From NCBI GenBank assembly GCA_964406445.1, contig CAYORU010000001.1, positions 1-64,000 of the forward strand: 64,000 bases of DNA, in the 5' to 3' direction. Source of the DNA: SG8-30 sp964406445. GTDB taxonomy: Bacteria; Pseudomonadota; Gammaproteobacteria; Steroidobacterales; Steroidobacteraceae. This document shows, in pieces, positions 49,499 to 60,106 of the stretch. The notes below the pieces were generated by a model. The model made no database searches. It saw only the letters and a program-made list of their open reading frames with translations, and was not told where the DNA came from. The position numbers were made by a program, and so were the translations under genes. The number at the start of each line of letters is the position of its first letter. Position 1 is the first letter of the stretch.

Positions 49499-50188
49499 AT
49501 GGGCAAGCACGATCGCCTCGCCGCGACGATCATCGTGTCGATGCTGGCGGTGCTGTGGCTGGGCTTCCTGGTGCACCGCGCTCCCTTCTTCGCCGGCAGC
49601 CTGTGGGGTGGCGTGCTCGGCGTCGTGGGCGCCGCGTTCATGCTAGTGCCGCTCGTCTACACCGTGGTCAAGCGCAGCGCCACGCTGCGCCGTGCGTTCA
49701 CCCGGAAGCATGGCTTCGCCACATTGCTGCAGGCGCACGTATATTTCGGCCTGGTCGGCGCGCTGCTGGCCATCCTCCATAGCGGGCACAAGTTCCAGAG
49801 CGTGCTCGGGATCGCGCTGACGGCGTCGATGCTGCTGAGCGTGCTCACCGGGTTCATCGGCCAACACTACCTGCGCTACGTCGCCGAGAACATCCGCGAG
49901 AAGAAGGCGCAGCTCGACGGCCTGTGGCGCCTCCTGGATGGAGCGTACTGGGCCTACGCGCAGGCGCCGGCCGGCGGCGACGCCGGCACGGCCAAGGCCG
50001 GCGCCGAATTGCTGCCGCTGGCGTCCGCCGCCGGCGACCTGCAGTACTCGGTCCAGTTCCAGGAGCGGGTGCGCAAGCTGTTCACCGGCTGGCTGTCGGC
50101 GCACATCGCGTTCTCGATCGTCTTCTATCTCCTGCTGGCGCTGCACATCTGGGCCGGCATCTACTTCGGGCTGCGCTGGTTCAGATGA
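49499..50188 (+). CDS. Membrane cytochrome b-like protein
   Basis: A 229-residue membrane protein with four to five hydrophobic helices. Possible haem-ligating pairs: His80 (LQAHVYFGLVG) and His94/97 (AILHSGHKF) in one helix pair, and His202 and His216 (SAHIAFSIVFY and LLALHIWAG) in the last. The ATG starts directly after the stop of the fusion gene. It probably takes electrons from the reductase module and passes them across the membrane to the next-encoded multihaem cytochrome. No named family is certain; it resembles cytochrome b561/ferric-reductase-like architectures. Confidence 0.78.
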   Translation: MGKHDRLAATIIVSMLAVLWLGFLVHRAPFFAGSLWGGVLGVVGAAFMLVPLVYTVVKRSATLRRAFTRKHGFATLLQAHVYFGLVGALLAILHSGHKFQSVLGIALTASMLLSVLTGFIGQHYLRYVAENIREKKAQLDGLWRLLDGAYWAYAQAPAGGDAGTAKAGAELLPLASAAGDLQYSVQFQERVRKLFTGWLSAHIAFSIVFYLLLALHIWAGIYFGLRWFR

Positions 50189-50979
50189 GTCGAAAGGGAA
50201 CGATCATCGCCGCGCTGCTCGCGCCGGTGGCAGCCTTCGCGCTGTGGAAGGCGGTGCCGCAGACGCAGCATGCCGCGAATTGGCAGCGCATGGCCTCGCC
50301 TGGCCCGCTGTCGAGCGCGCATGCGTTCCTGCAAGAGGATTGCGCGGCGTGCCACACGCCGGTCAAGGGCGTGCAGGATGCGACCTGCGTGGCCTGCCAT
50401 GCCAACGAGACCCTGCTCCTGCAGCGGCAACCCACGGCGTTCCATGCCAGCATCGCCGAGACGAGCAACTGCGTGGCCTGCCACAAGGAGCATGACGGCG
50501 GCCACAGCCTGCAGGGCATGGACCATGCGGCGTTGACCGACATCATCGTGCGCTGGCTCGATCGTGCCCCGGAGGGCCACGAGGGCGCGCTACTGCTCGC
50601 GCACCTGAAGGCGCACCGACCGGAAGCACTGCCGGGCAACCTCTCGCTCGCCAACGGCATGACCTATAAGGAGACGCTGCTGGACTGCGCGAGCTGCCAC
50701 AAGACCACGGACCCCCACGTCCAGGTGTTCGGGAACGATTGCGCGACCTGCCACGCCACGAGCACGTGGTCGATCGCCGAGTTCAGGCATCCCTTGCCCA
50801 GTTCCACCGAGTGCGGTCAGTGCCATCTCGCGCCGCTGAGCCACTACAAGGAGCACTTCGCGATGATGTCCAAGCCGATCGCCGGCGTCAGGAACGCCGA
50901 GCCCGAGCAGTGCTACCTCTGCCACCAGACCACGTCCTGGAACGACATCCGGGGAGTGGGCATCTACGATCATCATTGA
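50185..50979 (+). CDS. Seven-haem cytochrome c (cytochrome c3 family)
   Basis: A 264-residue secreted protein with an N-terminal anchor or signal (IIAALLAPVAAFAL). Seven CxxCH haem motifs occur at Cys53, 68, 96, 168, 186, 210 and 243. The last few haem regions carry additional His residues (HYKEH, final DHH) that could be axial ligands. It would be a periplasmic electron carrier. The start overlaps the cytochrome b stop (ATGA). Requires the host c-type maturation machinery. Confidence 0.88.
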   Translation: MSRKGTIIAALLAPVAAFALWKAVPQTQHAANWQRMASPGPLSSAHAFLQEDCAACHTPVKGVQDATCVACHANETLLLQRQPTAFHASIAETSNCVACHKEHDGGHSLQGMDHAALTDIIVRWLDRAPEGHEGALLLAHLKAHRPEALPGNLSLANGMTYKETLLDCASCHKTTDPHVQVFGNDCATCHATSTWSIAEFRHPLPSSTECGQCHLAPLSHYKEHFAMMSKPIAGVRNAEPEQCYLCHQTTSWNDIRGVGIYDHH

Positions 50980-50991
50980 CCGGACACGCCG

Positions 50992-51375
50992 GTGAGCGCC
51001 GACCTGCCACATGCTGCGATCGGGGTCGTGGTAGCCGGCTTCGAGTTGTTCGGCGTCGGCGTCATCACGCTCGGAAGCCTGTTGGCGTGTGGCCGATTCG
51101 CCTTCGTTCACACGGCAGGCGGTCTGACGGCGCGCTATCACGCCCTGCGGCAGGAACTGGGCGGCGCGATCGTGCTGGGCCTGGAGTTCCTCGTGGCCGC
51201 GGACATCATCCGCACCGTCACCATCGATCCCTCGCTGCAGGGCGTGGCGATCCTTGCCCTGATCGTGCTGATACGCACCTTCCTGAGCGTTGCCCTGCAG
51301 ATCGAGATCGAACGCGGGTGGCCGTGGCGGCGCCGACGACCGGCGCCGCCCGACCACTCGAACGCGTCCGGTTGA
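50992..51375 (+). CDS. DUF1622 family membrane protein
   Basis: A 127-residue protein starting at GTG, with three hydrophobic helices (residues about 10-33, 55-72 and 78-100), the motif RYHALRQELGGAIVLGLEFLVAADIIRTVT, and a basic tail (WPWRRRRP). This is the DUF1622 pattern. It closes the redox operon. Function unknown; perhaps an assembly factor or quinone-interacting small subunit. Confidence 0.88.
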   Translation: MSADLPHAAIGVVVAGFELFGVGVITLGSLLACGRFAFVHTAGGLTARYHALRQELGGAIVLGLEFLVAADIIRTVTIDPSLQGVAILALIVLIRTFLSVALQIEIERGWPWRRRRPAPPDHSNASG

Positions 51376-51486
51376 GCGAAAGTGTCCACGCGCTCGAGGT
51401 GCAGCCTCGTGCGACGACCGTGCTGGCGATCGCCCGCTCGCCGCTTCCAGCCGCTCAACGAGACATGAACGACGACGCCAAGCGAT

Positions 51487-51693
51487 TCATCGCGGATCGA
51501 CGCCGACCGCCTGGTAGCCCGACCTGATCAGGGCGGTCTCGACGATCTCACGCGGTTGCTCGGAGACGACCTGCACCCGTCGAGCGGGCACATCGGCCTG
51601 GATCCGCGCCTGCGGGTCGACGGACTCGATGGCGCGCGTCACCCCTCGGACGCAGCCGCCGCACGTCATATTCTGGATGTGGAACGTGTACAT
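51487..51693 (-). CDS. copZ: Heavy-metal-associated copper chaperone (CopZ-like)
   Basis: A 68-residue HMA-fold protein: YTFHIQNMTCGGCVRGVTRAIE with the metal site Cys11/Cys14 (MTCGGC), then ARIQADVPARRVQVVSEQP and IRSGYQAVGVDPR. GGAGG lies before the ATG at 51693. It is divergent from the copper ATPase and has its own CueR-type promoter. It likely shuttles Cu(I) to the ATPase. Confidence 0.92.
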   Translation of the reverse strand: MYTFHIQNMTCGGCVRGVTRAIESVDPQARIQADVPARRVQVVSEQPREIVETALIRSGYQAVGVDPR

Positions 51694-51723
51694 GGGGGCA
51701 CCTCCTGCTGGTTTGTGTGCGGT

Positions 51724-51755
51724 TAGCATGGGCCTTGCCATCGTTGGAAGGTCAA
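51724..51755 (-). promoter_or_regulatory. CueR-type promoter of copZ
   Basis: Minus strand: -35 TTGACC (51750-51755), an overlapping imperfect dyad CCTTCCAACGATGGCAAGG, and a -10 candidate (CATGCT/ATGCTA) with the 19-20-base spacer typical of MerR/CueR-regulated promoters. Confidence 0.75.
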
Positions 51756-51779
51756 GGGCTTTCGCGGGCTATGCAGGTG

Positions 51780-51811
51780 TTGACCTTCCCACCGTGGGAA
51801 GCCGCAAACTT
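51780..51811 (+). promoter_or_regulatory. CueR-type promoter of the copper ATPase gene
   Basis: -35 TTGACC (51780-51785), perfect dyad CTTCCCAC-C-GTGGGAAG (51785-51801), and a -10 candidate around 51805-51811 with a 19-20-base spacer. Confidence 0.8.
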
Positions 51812-51837
51812 GTCCCCTAATCCATTGCACCGGCGAG

Positions 51838-54219
<2,382 letters not shown>

Positions 54220-54220
54220 C

Positions 54221-54694
54221 GTGAACATCGGTGACGCGGCAAAGGCCTCGGGTGTGTCGGCCAAGATGATCCGCTACTACGAGCAGATCGGGTTGATCCC
54301 GCCGGCCGGCCGCACACACGCAGGCTACCGGGACTATGCCGAGAAGGACATCCACATGCTGCGCTTCGTCCGGCGGGCGCGGGATCTGGGCTTTTCCGTC
54401 GCCGAGATCAATGGCCTGTTGCAGCTCTGGCGGAACCGCCGCCGGCGCAGCGCCGACGTCAAGCGTATTGCCCTGGACCACATCGAGGATCTGCAACGGC
54501 GAATCGCCGACATGCAAGAGATGGCAGCGACACTCCAGCAGCTGGCGACATGCTGCTCGGGGGACGACCGTCCCGATTGCCCGATCCTGGCCGATCTCGA
54601 ACAGCCGTCCGCGGTGGCGGCGGAAGAACCCAAACGCCGACGCGGCGCGGTCGACAACCGTGGGGTCCGCAAGCGCAAGGCCCGGCGAGGTTAA
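54221..54694 (+). CDS. cueR: Copper-responsive MerR-family regulator CueR
   Basis: A 157-residue MerR-type activator starting with GTG behind GGAGG (54211-54215). The N-terminal helix-turn-helix is NIGDAAKASGVSAKMIRYYEQIGLIPPAGRT. The Cu(I) site is Cys112 and Cys120 (CCSGDDRPDC), as in E. coli CueR (112 and 120). A disordered basic tail of about 25 residues (KRRRG...RKRKARRG) follows the usual end and is longer than normal. It should activate the two CueR-type promoters at 51724 and 51780. Confidence 0.93.
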   Translation: MNIGDAAKASGVSAKMIRYYEQIGLIPPAGRTHAGYRDYAEKDIHMLRFVRRARDLGFSVAEINGLLQLWRNRRRRSADVKRIALDHIEDLQRRIADMQEMAATLQQLATCCSGDDRPDCPILADLEQPSAVAAEEPKRRRGAVDNRGVRKRKARRG

Positions 54695-54746
54695 GGCGCG
54701 ACCGCGCAGGCATCGAGGCCCTCCCGCGAGTGGGAATGACCATGAA

Positions 54747-54801
54747 ATGACGGGAATGTAATGGAGGGGTCATCCCGCCGAAAGTGACCCCCTCTTAGCC
54801 T
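54747..54801 (+). promoter_or_regulatory. Copper-type promoter P4 (CopA-CopB unit)
   Basis: ATGACGGGAATGTAATG-GAG-GGGTCAT (54747-54773), 22 bases with GAAAG, then TAGCCT (54796-54801). Two bases differ from P1 over the 27-base box. The leader 54810-55035 is about 225 bases long and holds no supported gene. Confidence 0.78.
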
Positions 54802-55035
54802 GATCACCATGACGCGAGTCCCGCGCCCTTGCGTTCGATCCCGACCGTTGCCTGGATCCTTTGGCTCCTCATCCAGCAGGCGTTCCTGCCACCGTCACGT
54901 GGGGCGTCATGCGCACGCTGAGCCACGTTCCTAACCACGTCAGCGCCTTCACCGGCGCGCGTGTCCGGCAACCGGATCGTGGCGATGCGCCGGGCGGACT
55001 CGATGTCAGCCCATACCGACCATAGGAGATCATGC

Positions 55036-56910
55036 ATGCGATCCAGACCTTCAGGCACGAGCGCCGCCGAGCAGCTGTTGCTGTCTCGACGGCAGTTCGT
55101 TCAGGGATTGGCAGCGGGGGGCGCCGTGCTGGGCCTGGGGCTTTGGCCGAAGCAGAGCTGGGCGCTGCGCGCTCCGGGCCAGCTCGAAGTACTGTCGGGC
55201 ACGCAGTTCGACCTGAGCGTAGGCGAGACGCTGGTCAACTACACGGGCAAGACGCGGCCTGCCATCACCGTCAACGGCTCGGTGCCTGCACCGATCCTGC
55301 GCTGGAAGGAAGGCACTCGGGTGCAGCTGCGGGTCCGCAACGACCTGCCCCCAGGCTCGATCCACGGCGACTCCACGTCGATCCACTGGCACGGCATCCT
55401 GCTGCCGGCCAACATGGACGGCGTGCCGGGCCTGAGCTTCGACGGGATCAATCGCGGCGAGAGCTACCTGTACGAGTTCGACGTCCGCCAGGGCGGCACT
55501 TACTGGTACCACAGCCATTCCGGCTTCCAGGAACAGGGTGGCATGTACGGGCCGCTGATCATCGACCCCATCGCGCCCCCTCCGTTCTCCTACGACCGCG
55601 ACTACGTGGTCTTCCTGTCCGATTGGACCGACATGGACCCGGCACGCCTGTTCGCTCGGCTGAAGAAGCTGTCGGAGTATGACAACTACTACCAGCGCAC
55701 CGTGGGAGACTTCTTCCGTGACGTGCGCAAGGACGGGTTGGGCGCGACCCTGAGCGACCGTGCGGCATGGGGGCGCATGCGCATGACGCCGACCGACCTG
55801 TCCGACGTCAACGCGCACACCTACACGTACCTGATGAACGGCACCACGTCGCTGGGCAACTGGACGGGACTGTTCCGCAGCGGGGAAAAGATCCGCCTGC
55901 GCTTCATCAACGGTGCGGCGATGACCTACTTCGACGTCCGCATCCCGGGGCTGAAGATGACGGTGGTAGAGGTCGATGGTCAGTACGTCCATCCGCTGAC
56001 GGTGGATGAGATCCGCATCGCCACGGCCGAAACCTTCGACGTGATCGTCGAACCTGCCGGGCAGGACGCCTTCACGATCTTCGCCCAGGACTCCGCGCGC
56101 ACCGGCTACGTCAGCGGCACACTCGCGGTCCGCGAGGGCTTGCGTGCCCCGGTACCGGCGGTGGACCCGCGTCCGCTGCTGACCATGGCCGACATGGGGC
56201 ATGGCGGCCACGGCGCCCACTCCGGGCTGACAGCGCCCTCGACCGATCCGCATGCCGGGCATGGCGCCGCGCCGGCGCCGGACCCGCACGCGGGCCACGG
56301 CGCGGGGGCCGAGTCCGCCGACCCGCATGCCGGCCATGGGGCGCCAGCAGCACAAGGCGTGCACGCCGGGCATGGAAGCGGCGGCATGCAGACGCATCCG
56401 GCCAGTGAAACGGGCAATCCCCTGGTGGACATGCAGACCATGACGCCGGAGCCGCGACTGTCAGATCCGGGCATCGGCCTGCGCGGCAACGGTCGCACCG
56501 TGGCGACGTACGCCGACCTGAAGAGCCTGTTCGAGGATCCCGACGGCCGCGAGCCCGGGCGCACGGTGGAGCTGCACCTGACCGGCCACATGGAGCGTTT
56601 CGCCTGGTCGTTCGACGGGATCAAGTTCGCCGACGCCGCGCCGCTGCGTCTCAACTACGGCGAGCGCATGCGCATCGTGCTGGTGAACGACACCATGATG
56701 TCGCATCCGATCCATCTGCATGGGCTGTGGAGCGACCTGGAGGACGAACAGGGCAACTTCCACCTGCGCAAGCACACCATCGACATGCCGCCGGGCACCA
56801 AGCGCAGCTACCGGGTGCGCGCCGATGCGCTCGGTCGCTGGGCCTACCACTGCCATCTCTTCTTCCACATGGAGTCTGGCATGTTCCGGGAAGTGAGGGT
56901 CGAAGAATGA
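55036..56910 (+). CDS. copA: Multicopper oxidase CopA (periplasmic copper resistance)
   Basis: A 624-residue multicopper oxidase with a twin-arginine signal (SRRQFVQGLAAGG, residues about 18-30). Copper ligands: HWHGILLP, WYHSHSGFQ, HPIHLHGLW and HCHLFFHMESGM. Residues about 395-450 hold Met/His-rich repeats of the type DPHAGHG, four copies, typical of CopA. Length is normal. The ATG at 55036 is chosen because AGGAG is at 55024-55028; the frame opens at 54961. It oxidises Cu(I) and binds copper in the periplasm. Overlaps copB by four bases. Confidence 0.95.
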   Translation: MRSRPSGTSAAEQLLLSRRQFVQGLAAGGAVLGLGLWPKQSWALRAPGQLEVLSGTQFDLSVGETLVNYTGKTRPAITVNGSVPAPILRWKEGTRVQLRVRNDLPPGSIHGDSTSIHWHGILLPANMDGVPGLSFDGINRGESYLYEFDVRQGGTYWYHSHSGFQEQGGMYGPLIIDPIAPPPFSYDRDYVVFLSDWTDMDPARLFARLKKLSEYDNYYQRTVGDFFRDVRKDGLGATLSDRAAWGRMRMTPTDLSDVNAHTYTYLMNGTTSLGNWTGLFRSGEKIRLRFINGAAMTYFDVRIPGLKMTVVEVDGQYVHPLTVDEIRIATAETFDVIVEPAGQDAFTIFAQDSARTGYVSGTLAVREGLRAPVPAVDPRPLLTMADMGHGGHGAHSGLTAPSTDPHAGHGAAPAPDPHAGHGAGAESADPHAGHGAPAAQGVHAGHGSGGMQTHPASETGNPLVDMQTMTPEPRLSDPGIGLRGNGRTVATYADLKSLFEDPDGREPGRTVELHLTGHMERFAWSFDGIKFADAAPLRLNYGERMRIVLVNDTMMSHPIHLHGLWSDLEDEQGNFHLRKHTIDMPPGTKRSYRVRADALGRWAYHCHLFFHMESGMFREVRVEE

Positions 56911-57908
56911 TGCGCGCAAGGAAATCGATGCGGTGGATTGCGCTGGCCGCAGCGTTGTCGCTGCCTCCCGTCGTGGCCTCCGCGCAGCATGCCGGGCATG
57001 GCCAGCCGGTCACGTCGAGTTCGACGGCGGACCCGCAGAAAGAGCCCGCGATGGCACCGCAGCCTCCCGATGCCGGCACAGACCACTCGCAGATGGATCA
57101 TGGACAGCATGATCGCCCGCAGGTCGACCATTCCCGGATGGATCATTCGCAGATGGATCATTCCCGGATGGGTGCGCTCGACCTGCCACGCGAACCCATC
57201 CCCACCGTCACGGAGGCCGATCGCCTAGCGGCATTCCCGTCGCTGAAGGACTACCACAAGCACGGAACCAGTCTGAACTCGTTCTGGCTCATGGATCAGT
57301 TGGAATGGGCTAACACGGATGAAGGCAGGGAGATCGCCTGGGAGGGAATCGGCTGGGTCGGGAGCGACATCAACCGCCTGTGGCTGAGGACCAAGGGGCA
57401 CGCCCTGGATGAGAGCCTGCAGCGTGCGCGGGTCGAGGTGATGTATGGACGCGCGATCCATCCCTGGTGGGATCTCGTGGTGGGCGCCCGCCGGGATTTC
57501 GGTGACTTCGGCGGAGGCGGAACACCGCGCAACTGGGCCGCGTTCGGCGTCCAGGGGCTGGCGCCCTACAAGTTCGAGGTGTCGGCAACGGGTTACGTCG
57601 GAGAAGGCGGCAAGACGGCGGCGATCGTCGAGGCCGAGTACGAGATGCTGTTCACCAACCGGCTGATCGCCAGTTGGGGCGTCGAAGCCAACTGGTTCGG
57701 GCAGTCCGATCCGGCGGAAGTCATCGGGTCAGGCTTGAGCACCGTGGAAGGAGGTGTGCGATTGCGCTACGAGATCACGCGGCAGTTCGCGCCGTATATC
57801 GGGTTCGAGCGCGAATGGAGCTTCGGTGAGACGTCCGATCTGCGCAGGCTCAGCGGCCATTCCCGAACCGACAACCGTTGGGTGGTCGGCCTGCGCTTCT
57901 GGTTCTGA
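56907..57908 (+). CDS. copB: Outer-membrane copper resistance protein CopB
   Basis: A 333-residue outer-membrane beta-barrel. Signal peptide to ASAQH. Met/His-rich N-terminal repeat region (DHSQMDHGQHD and DHSRMDHSQMDHSRM, residues about 58-87). The barrel part has NSFWLMDQLEWANTDEG, LWLRTKGHALDESLQRARVEVMYGRAIHPWWDLVVGARRDF and ends with WVVGLRFWF, a C-terminal Phe as for porin-type insertion. Two ATGs are adjacent (56907 and 56910); either may be used. It probably lowers copper entry or stores it at the outer membrane. Confidence 0.93.
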   Translation: MMRARKSMRWIALAAALSLPPVVASAQHAGHGQPVTSSSTADPQKEPAMAPQPPDAGTDHSQMDHGQHDRPQVDHSRMDHSQMDHSRMGALDLPREPIPTVTEADRLAAFPSLKDYHKHGTSLNSFWLMDQLEWANTDEGREIAWEGIGWVGSDINRLWLRTKGHALDESLQRARVEVMYGRAIHPWWDLVVGARRDFGDFGGGGTPRNWAAFGVQGLAPYKFEVSATGYVGEGGKTAAIVEAEYEMLFTNRLIASWGVEANWFGQSDPAEVIGSGLSTVEGGVRLRYEITRQFAPYIGFEREWSFGETSDLRRLSGHSRTDNRWVVGLRFWF

Positions 57909-58020
57909 CTTCGAGCCTATTGAGGCCCCGGAGGCGATGTCCGCCGCCGACCACGGCGATCATCATCACTGCGTTGCCCACGCAAGAGGCCGGCATCTCA
58001 CCACGTCCTGGAGAAACCGC

Positions 58021-58533
58021 ATGATCCTTCGCATGACTTCCCTGGCCCTCACCCTGACGCTGGCGGCGCCCGTCGCGTGGGCTCACGAAAACCACAAGGC
58101 GGCATCGGTGGAAGCCGGACGCGAAACGGCCGGCGCCGAGCAGTCCATCGCCCCCGAGGCTGCCGACGCGGTTGCAGTGCTGGAGCGCTTCACCGCCGCC
58201 TTGAGTGCAGGCGATCTCGATGGCGTGGCTGCCGATCTCGATCCTGCCGTGCTGATCCTCGAAAGCGGCGGTGCCGAGCGCACGCGCGACGAGTATCTCG
58301 GCGGCCACGCCAAGCATGATGCCGAGTTCCTAAAGGCGGCCCACATCATGCTGAAGCGGCGGACGGCCCAGGCCTCGGGCGATCTGGTCTGGGTCGGCAG
58401 CGAGAGTGAGATCCACGCCAGCAAGGACGACAAGACGTTGACGATCTCATCGACCGAAACTGCGATTCTGCGCAGGACCGCGCAAGGCTGGAAGATCGTG
58501 CACCTCCACTGGTCGTCACGGACGCAGCGATGA
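58021..58533 (+). CDS. Secreted NTF2-like (SnoaL/DUF4440-type) protein
   Basis: A 170-residue secreted protein: signal peptide (ALTLTLAAPVAWAHE), His-containing N-terminus, then the NTF2-like core with AVLERFTAALSAGDLDGVAADLDPAVLILESGG and GWKIVHLHWSSR. The final segment is typical of DUF4440/SnoaL-like folds. Such genes often follow copper operons. A distance of about 110 bases from copB suggests it is in the same unit, although no terminator is visible between them. Function unknown. Confidence 0.82.
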   Translation: MILRMTSLALTLTLAAPVAWAHENHKAASVEAGRETAGAEQSIAPEAADAVAVLERFTAALSAGDLDGVAADLDPAVLILESGGAERTRDEYLGGHAKHDAEFLKAAHIMLKRRTAQASGDLVWVGSESEIHASKDDKTLTISSTETAILRRTAQGWKIVHLHWSSRTQR

Positions 58534-58579
58534 GTCGCCCATCTTCGACTCCTGGTGGCCGAGAGACCGGAGCGACGTC

Positions 58580-60106
58580 TCAAGTGGCGATTTCGATGAT
58601 GTCCGGGTTCCGGGACGCGTACTCCATGGCGTAGGCCAGTTCACCCGCGGTGTCGGCGTGCAACTGAAGCAGCGGCTGTCCGATGCCGACATCGGCTCCA
58701 AGTACGACCTCCATGGTGACGCCGGCGGCCTTGGCCTCGGGCGCACCGGCCAGCTTGGCGAGCTGGGCGATCTTGCGGTTGTTGATCTGGACCACCCGCC
58801 CCGCACGAGCGGCGGTCAGGGGGCGGATATGCAAGGCCCTGGGCGGCTCACGCATGCCTCCCTGCGCCTGGCAGATCCGCTGGAACTTCGTCCACGCCTG
58901 CCCGTCCGCCAAGGTGGCCAAGGCCAGCGCGTAGCCGGCGCCACTCTCCGCCGCGCCGCCGATTTCCAGCGCGGCGCCGGCGAGCACGGCGGCCCGGTGC
59001 CGCAGATCGGTGGGCGCATCGGGCCTGTTCTGGAGGACGGCGAGGATGTCGTGCGCTTCGAGGGCGGGGCCGATGCCCCGGCCGACCGGCTGGTTGCCGT
59101 CGGTGCGGATGCACGTGGCGGCCAGGCCGAAGCGTGCGGCGACCGCGACCAGGCGGTCGCCCAGCCGGCGTGCGGCTTCCTCCGTGCGGACTTTGGCGGT
59201 TGGCCCGACCGGGATGTCGAGCACGACGTGATTGGAGCCCGCCGCGATCTTCTTGGACAGGACGGAGGCGATCAACTGCCCCTCGGTGTCCACGTCCAGT
59301 TCCCGCTCCACGCGCACGAAGATGTCGTCGGCGGGGCTCAGATGCACGGCGCCGCCCCAAGCGATGCAGCCGCCTTCCTGGTCCACCACGCGCCGCATGG
59401 TGGCCAGGTCGAGATCGACCGGCGCCAGTGTTTCCATGGTGTCGGCGGTGCCGGCCGGCGAGGTGATGGCGCGCGAGGAGGTCTTGGGCATCACCAGGCC
59501 GTGGGCGGCCACGATGGCGACGACGATCGGCGTGGTCCGGTTGCCCGGCAGTCCACCGATGCAGTGTTTGTCCACCACCACCGCAGCGTTCCACGTCAGG
59601 CGTTCGCCGACGTCGATCATCGCGGCGGTCAGGTCAACGGTCTCCTGCTCGTCCAGCGGCAGGGCCGCACTGGCGGTCAGGAACGCGGCCAGATGCACGT
59701 CCGTGTAGCGTCCGGCCGTCACGTCCGCGACCACCGCCTGCAGCGCGGCCGCATCGAGCCGGTGGCCGTAGATGCGCCGTCTTACGCTCGCCAGGGAATC
59801 CAGGGCGGGCGCATGGGAGACTTCGATGGGCGTGCCCTCCGCGACGCCCAGGCGTTCCCAGGCGGATTCGGAGAGCGCCGCCTCGCCGGGTGCCACCAGG
59901 TCGCCATCGGCCTGATAGAGCACCGCCTGGACCTGCCGCCCGCCGGCCGAGAGCAACACCTGGGAGCGGGAGGCGAGACCCTCGGCGCGGCACACGTGGC
60001 AATCGGTCCGCATGATCGCGATCGACTGGTGTTGGGCATGAAGCCCCAGGCGCCGGGCGCGCAGCGTCGGCGGCGAATCGGCCGTCTGGGCAGCGCGCGC
60101 GTTCAC
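58580..60106 (-). CDS. deoA: AMP phosphorylase-like thymidine phosphorylase family protein
   Basis: A 508-residue enzyme related to archaeal-type AMP/NMP phosphorylases. Key parts: VDKHCIGGLPGNRTTP (residues 178-193, the KHCIGG...NRTTP signature of AMP phosphorylases) and SRAITSPAGTADTME (211-225). The N-terminal region (1-110) is an extra domain not present in E. coli-type thymidine phosphorylase, as expected for this group. The reaction would yield a base and ribose 1,5-bisphosphate from NMPs. It starts at GTG overlapping the RNase stop (GTGA) and ends the four-gene operon. Confidence 0.88.
   Translation of the reverse strand: MNARAAQTADSPPTLRARRLGLHAQHQSIAIMRTDCHVCRAEGLASRSQVLLSAGGRQVQAVLYQADGDLVAPGEAALSESAWERLGVAEGTPIEVSHAPALDSLASVRRRIYGHRLDAAALQAVVADVTAGRYTDVHLAAFLTASAALPLDEQETVDLTAAMIDVGERLTWNAAVVVDKHCIGGLPGNRTTPIVVAIVAAHGLVMPKTSSRAITSPAGTADTMETLAPVDLDLATMRRVVDQEGGCIAWGGAVHLSPADDIFVRVERELDVDTEGQLIASVLSKKIAAGSNHVVLDIPVGPTAKVRTEEAARRLGDRLVAVAARFGLAATCIRTDGNQPVGRGIGPALEAHDILAVLQNRPDAPTDLRHRAAVLAGAALEIGGAAESGAGYALALATLADGQAWTKFQRICQAQGGMREPPRALHIRPLTAARAGRVVQINNRKIAQLAKLAGAPEAKAAGVTMEVVLGADVGIGQPLLQLHADTAGELAYAMEYASRNPDIIEIAT

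Noticed and set aside
54809..54934. Short frames in the copA leader (a 41-codon ATG frame and a hydrophobic 30-codon TTG frame) as a copL-like leader peptide
   Set aside because: The ATG would lie at the predicted transcription start without a ribosome site, and the TTG frame also has none. The sequences do not match CopL as I know it.
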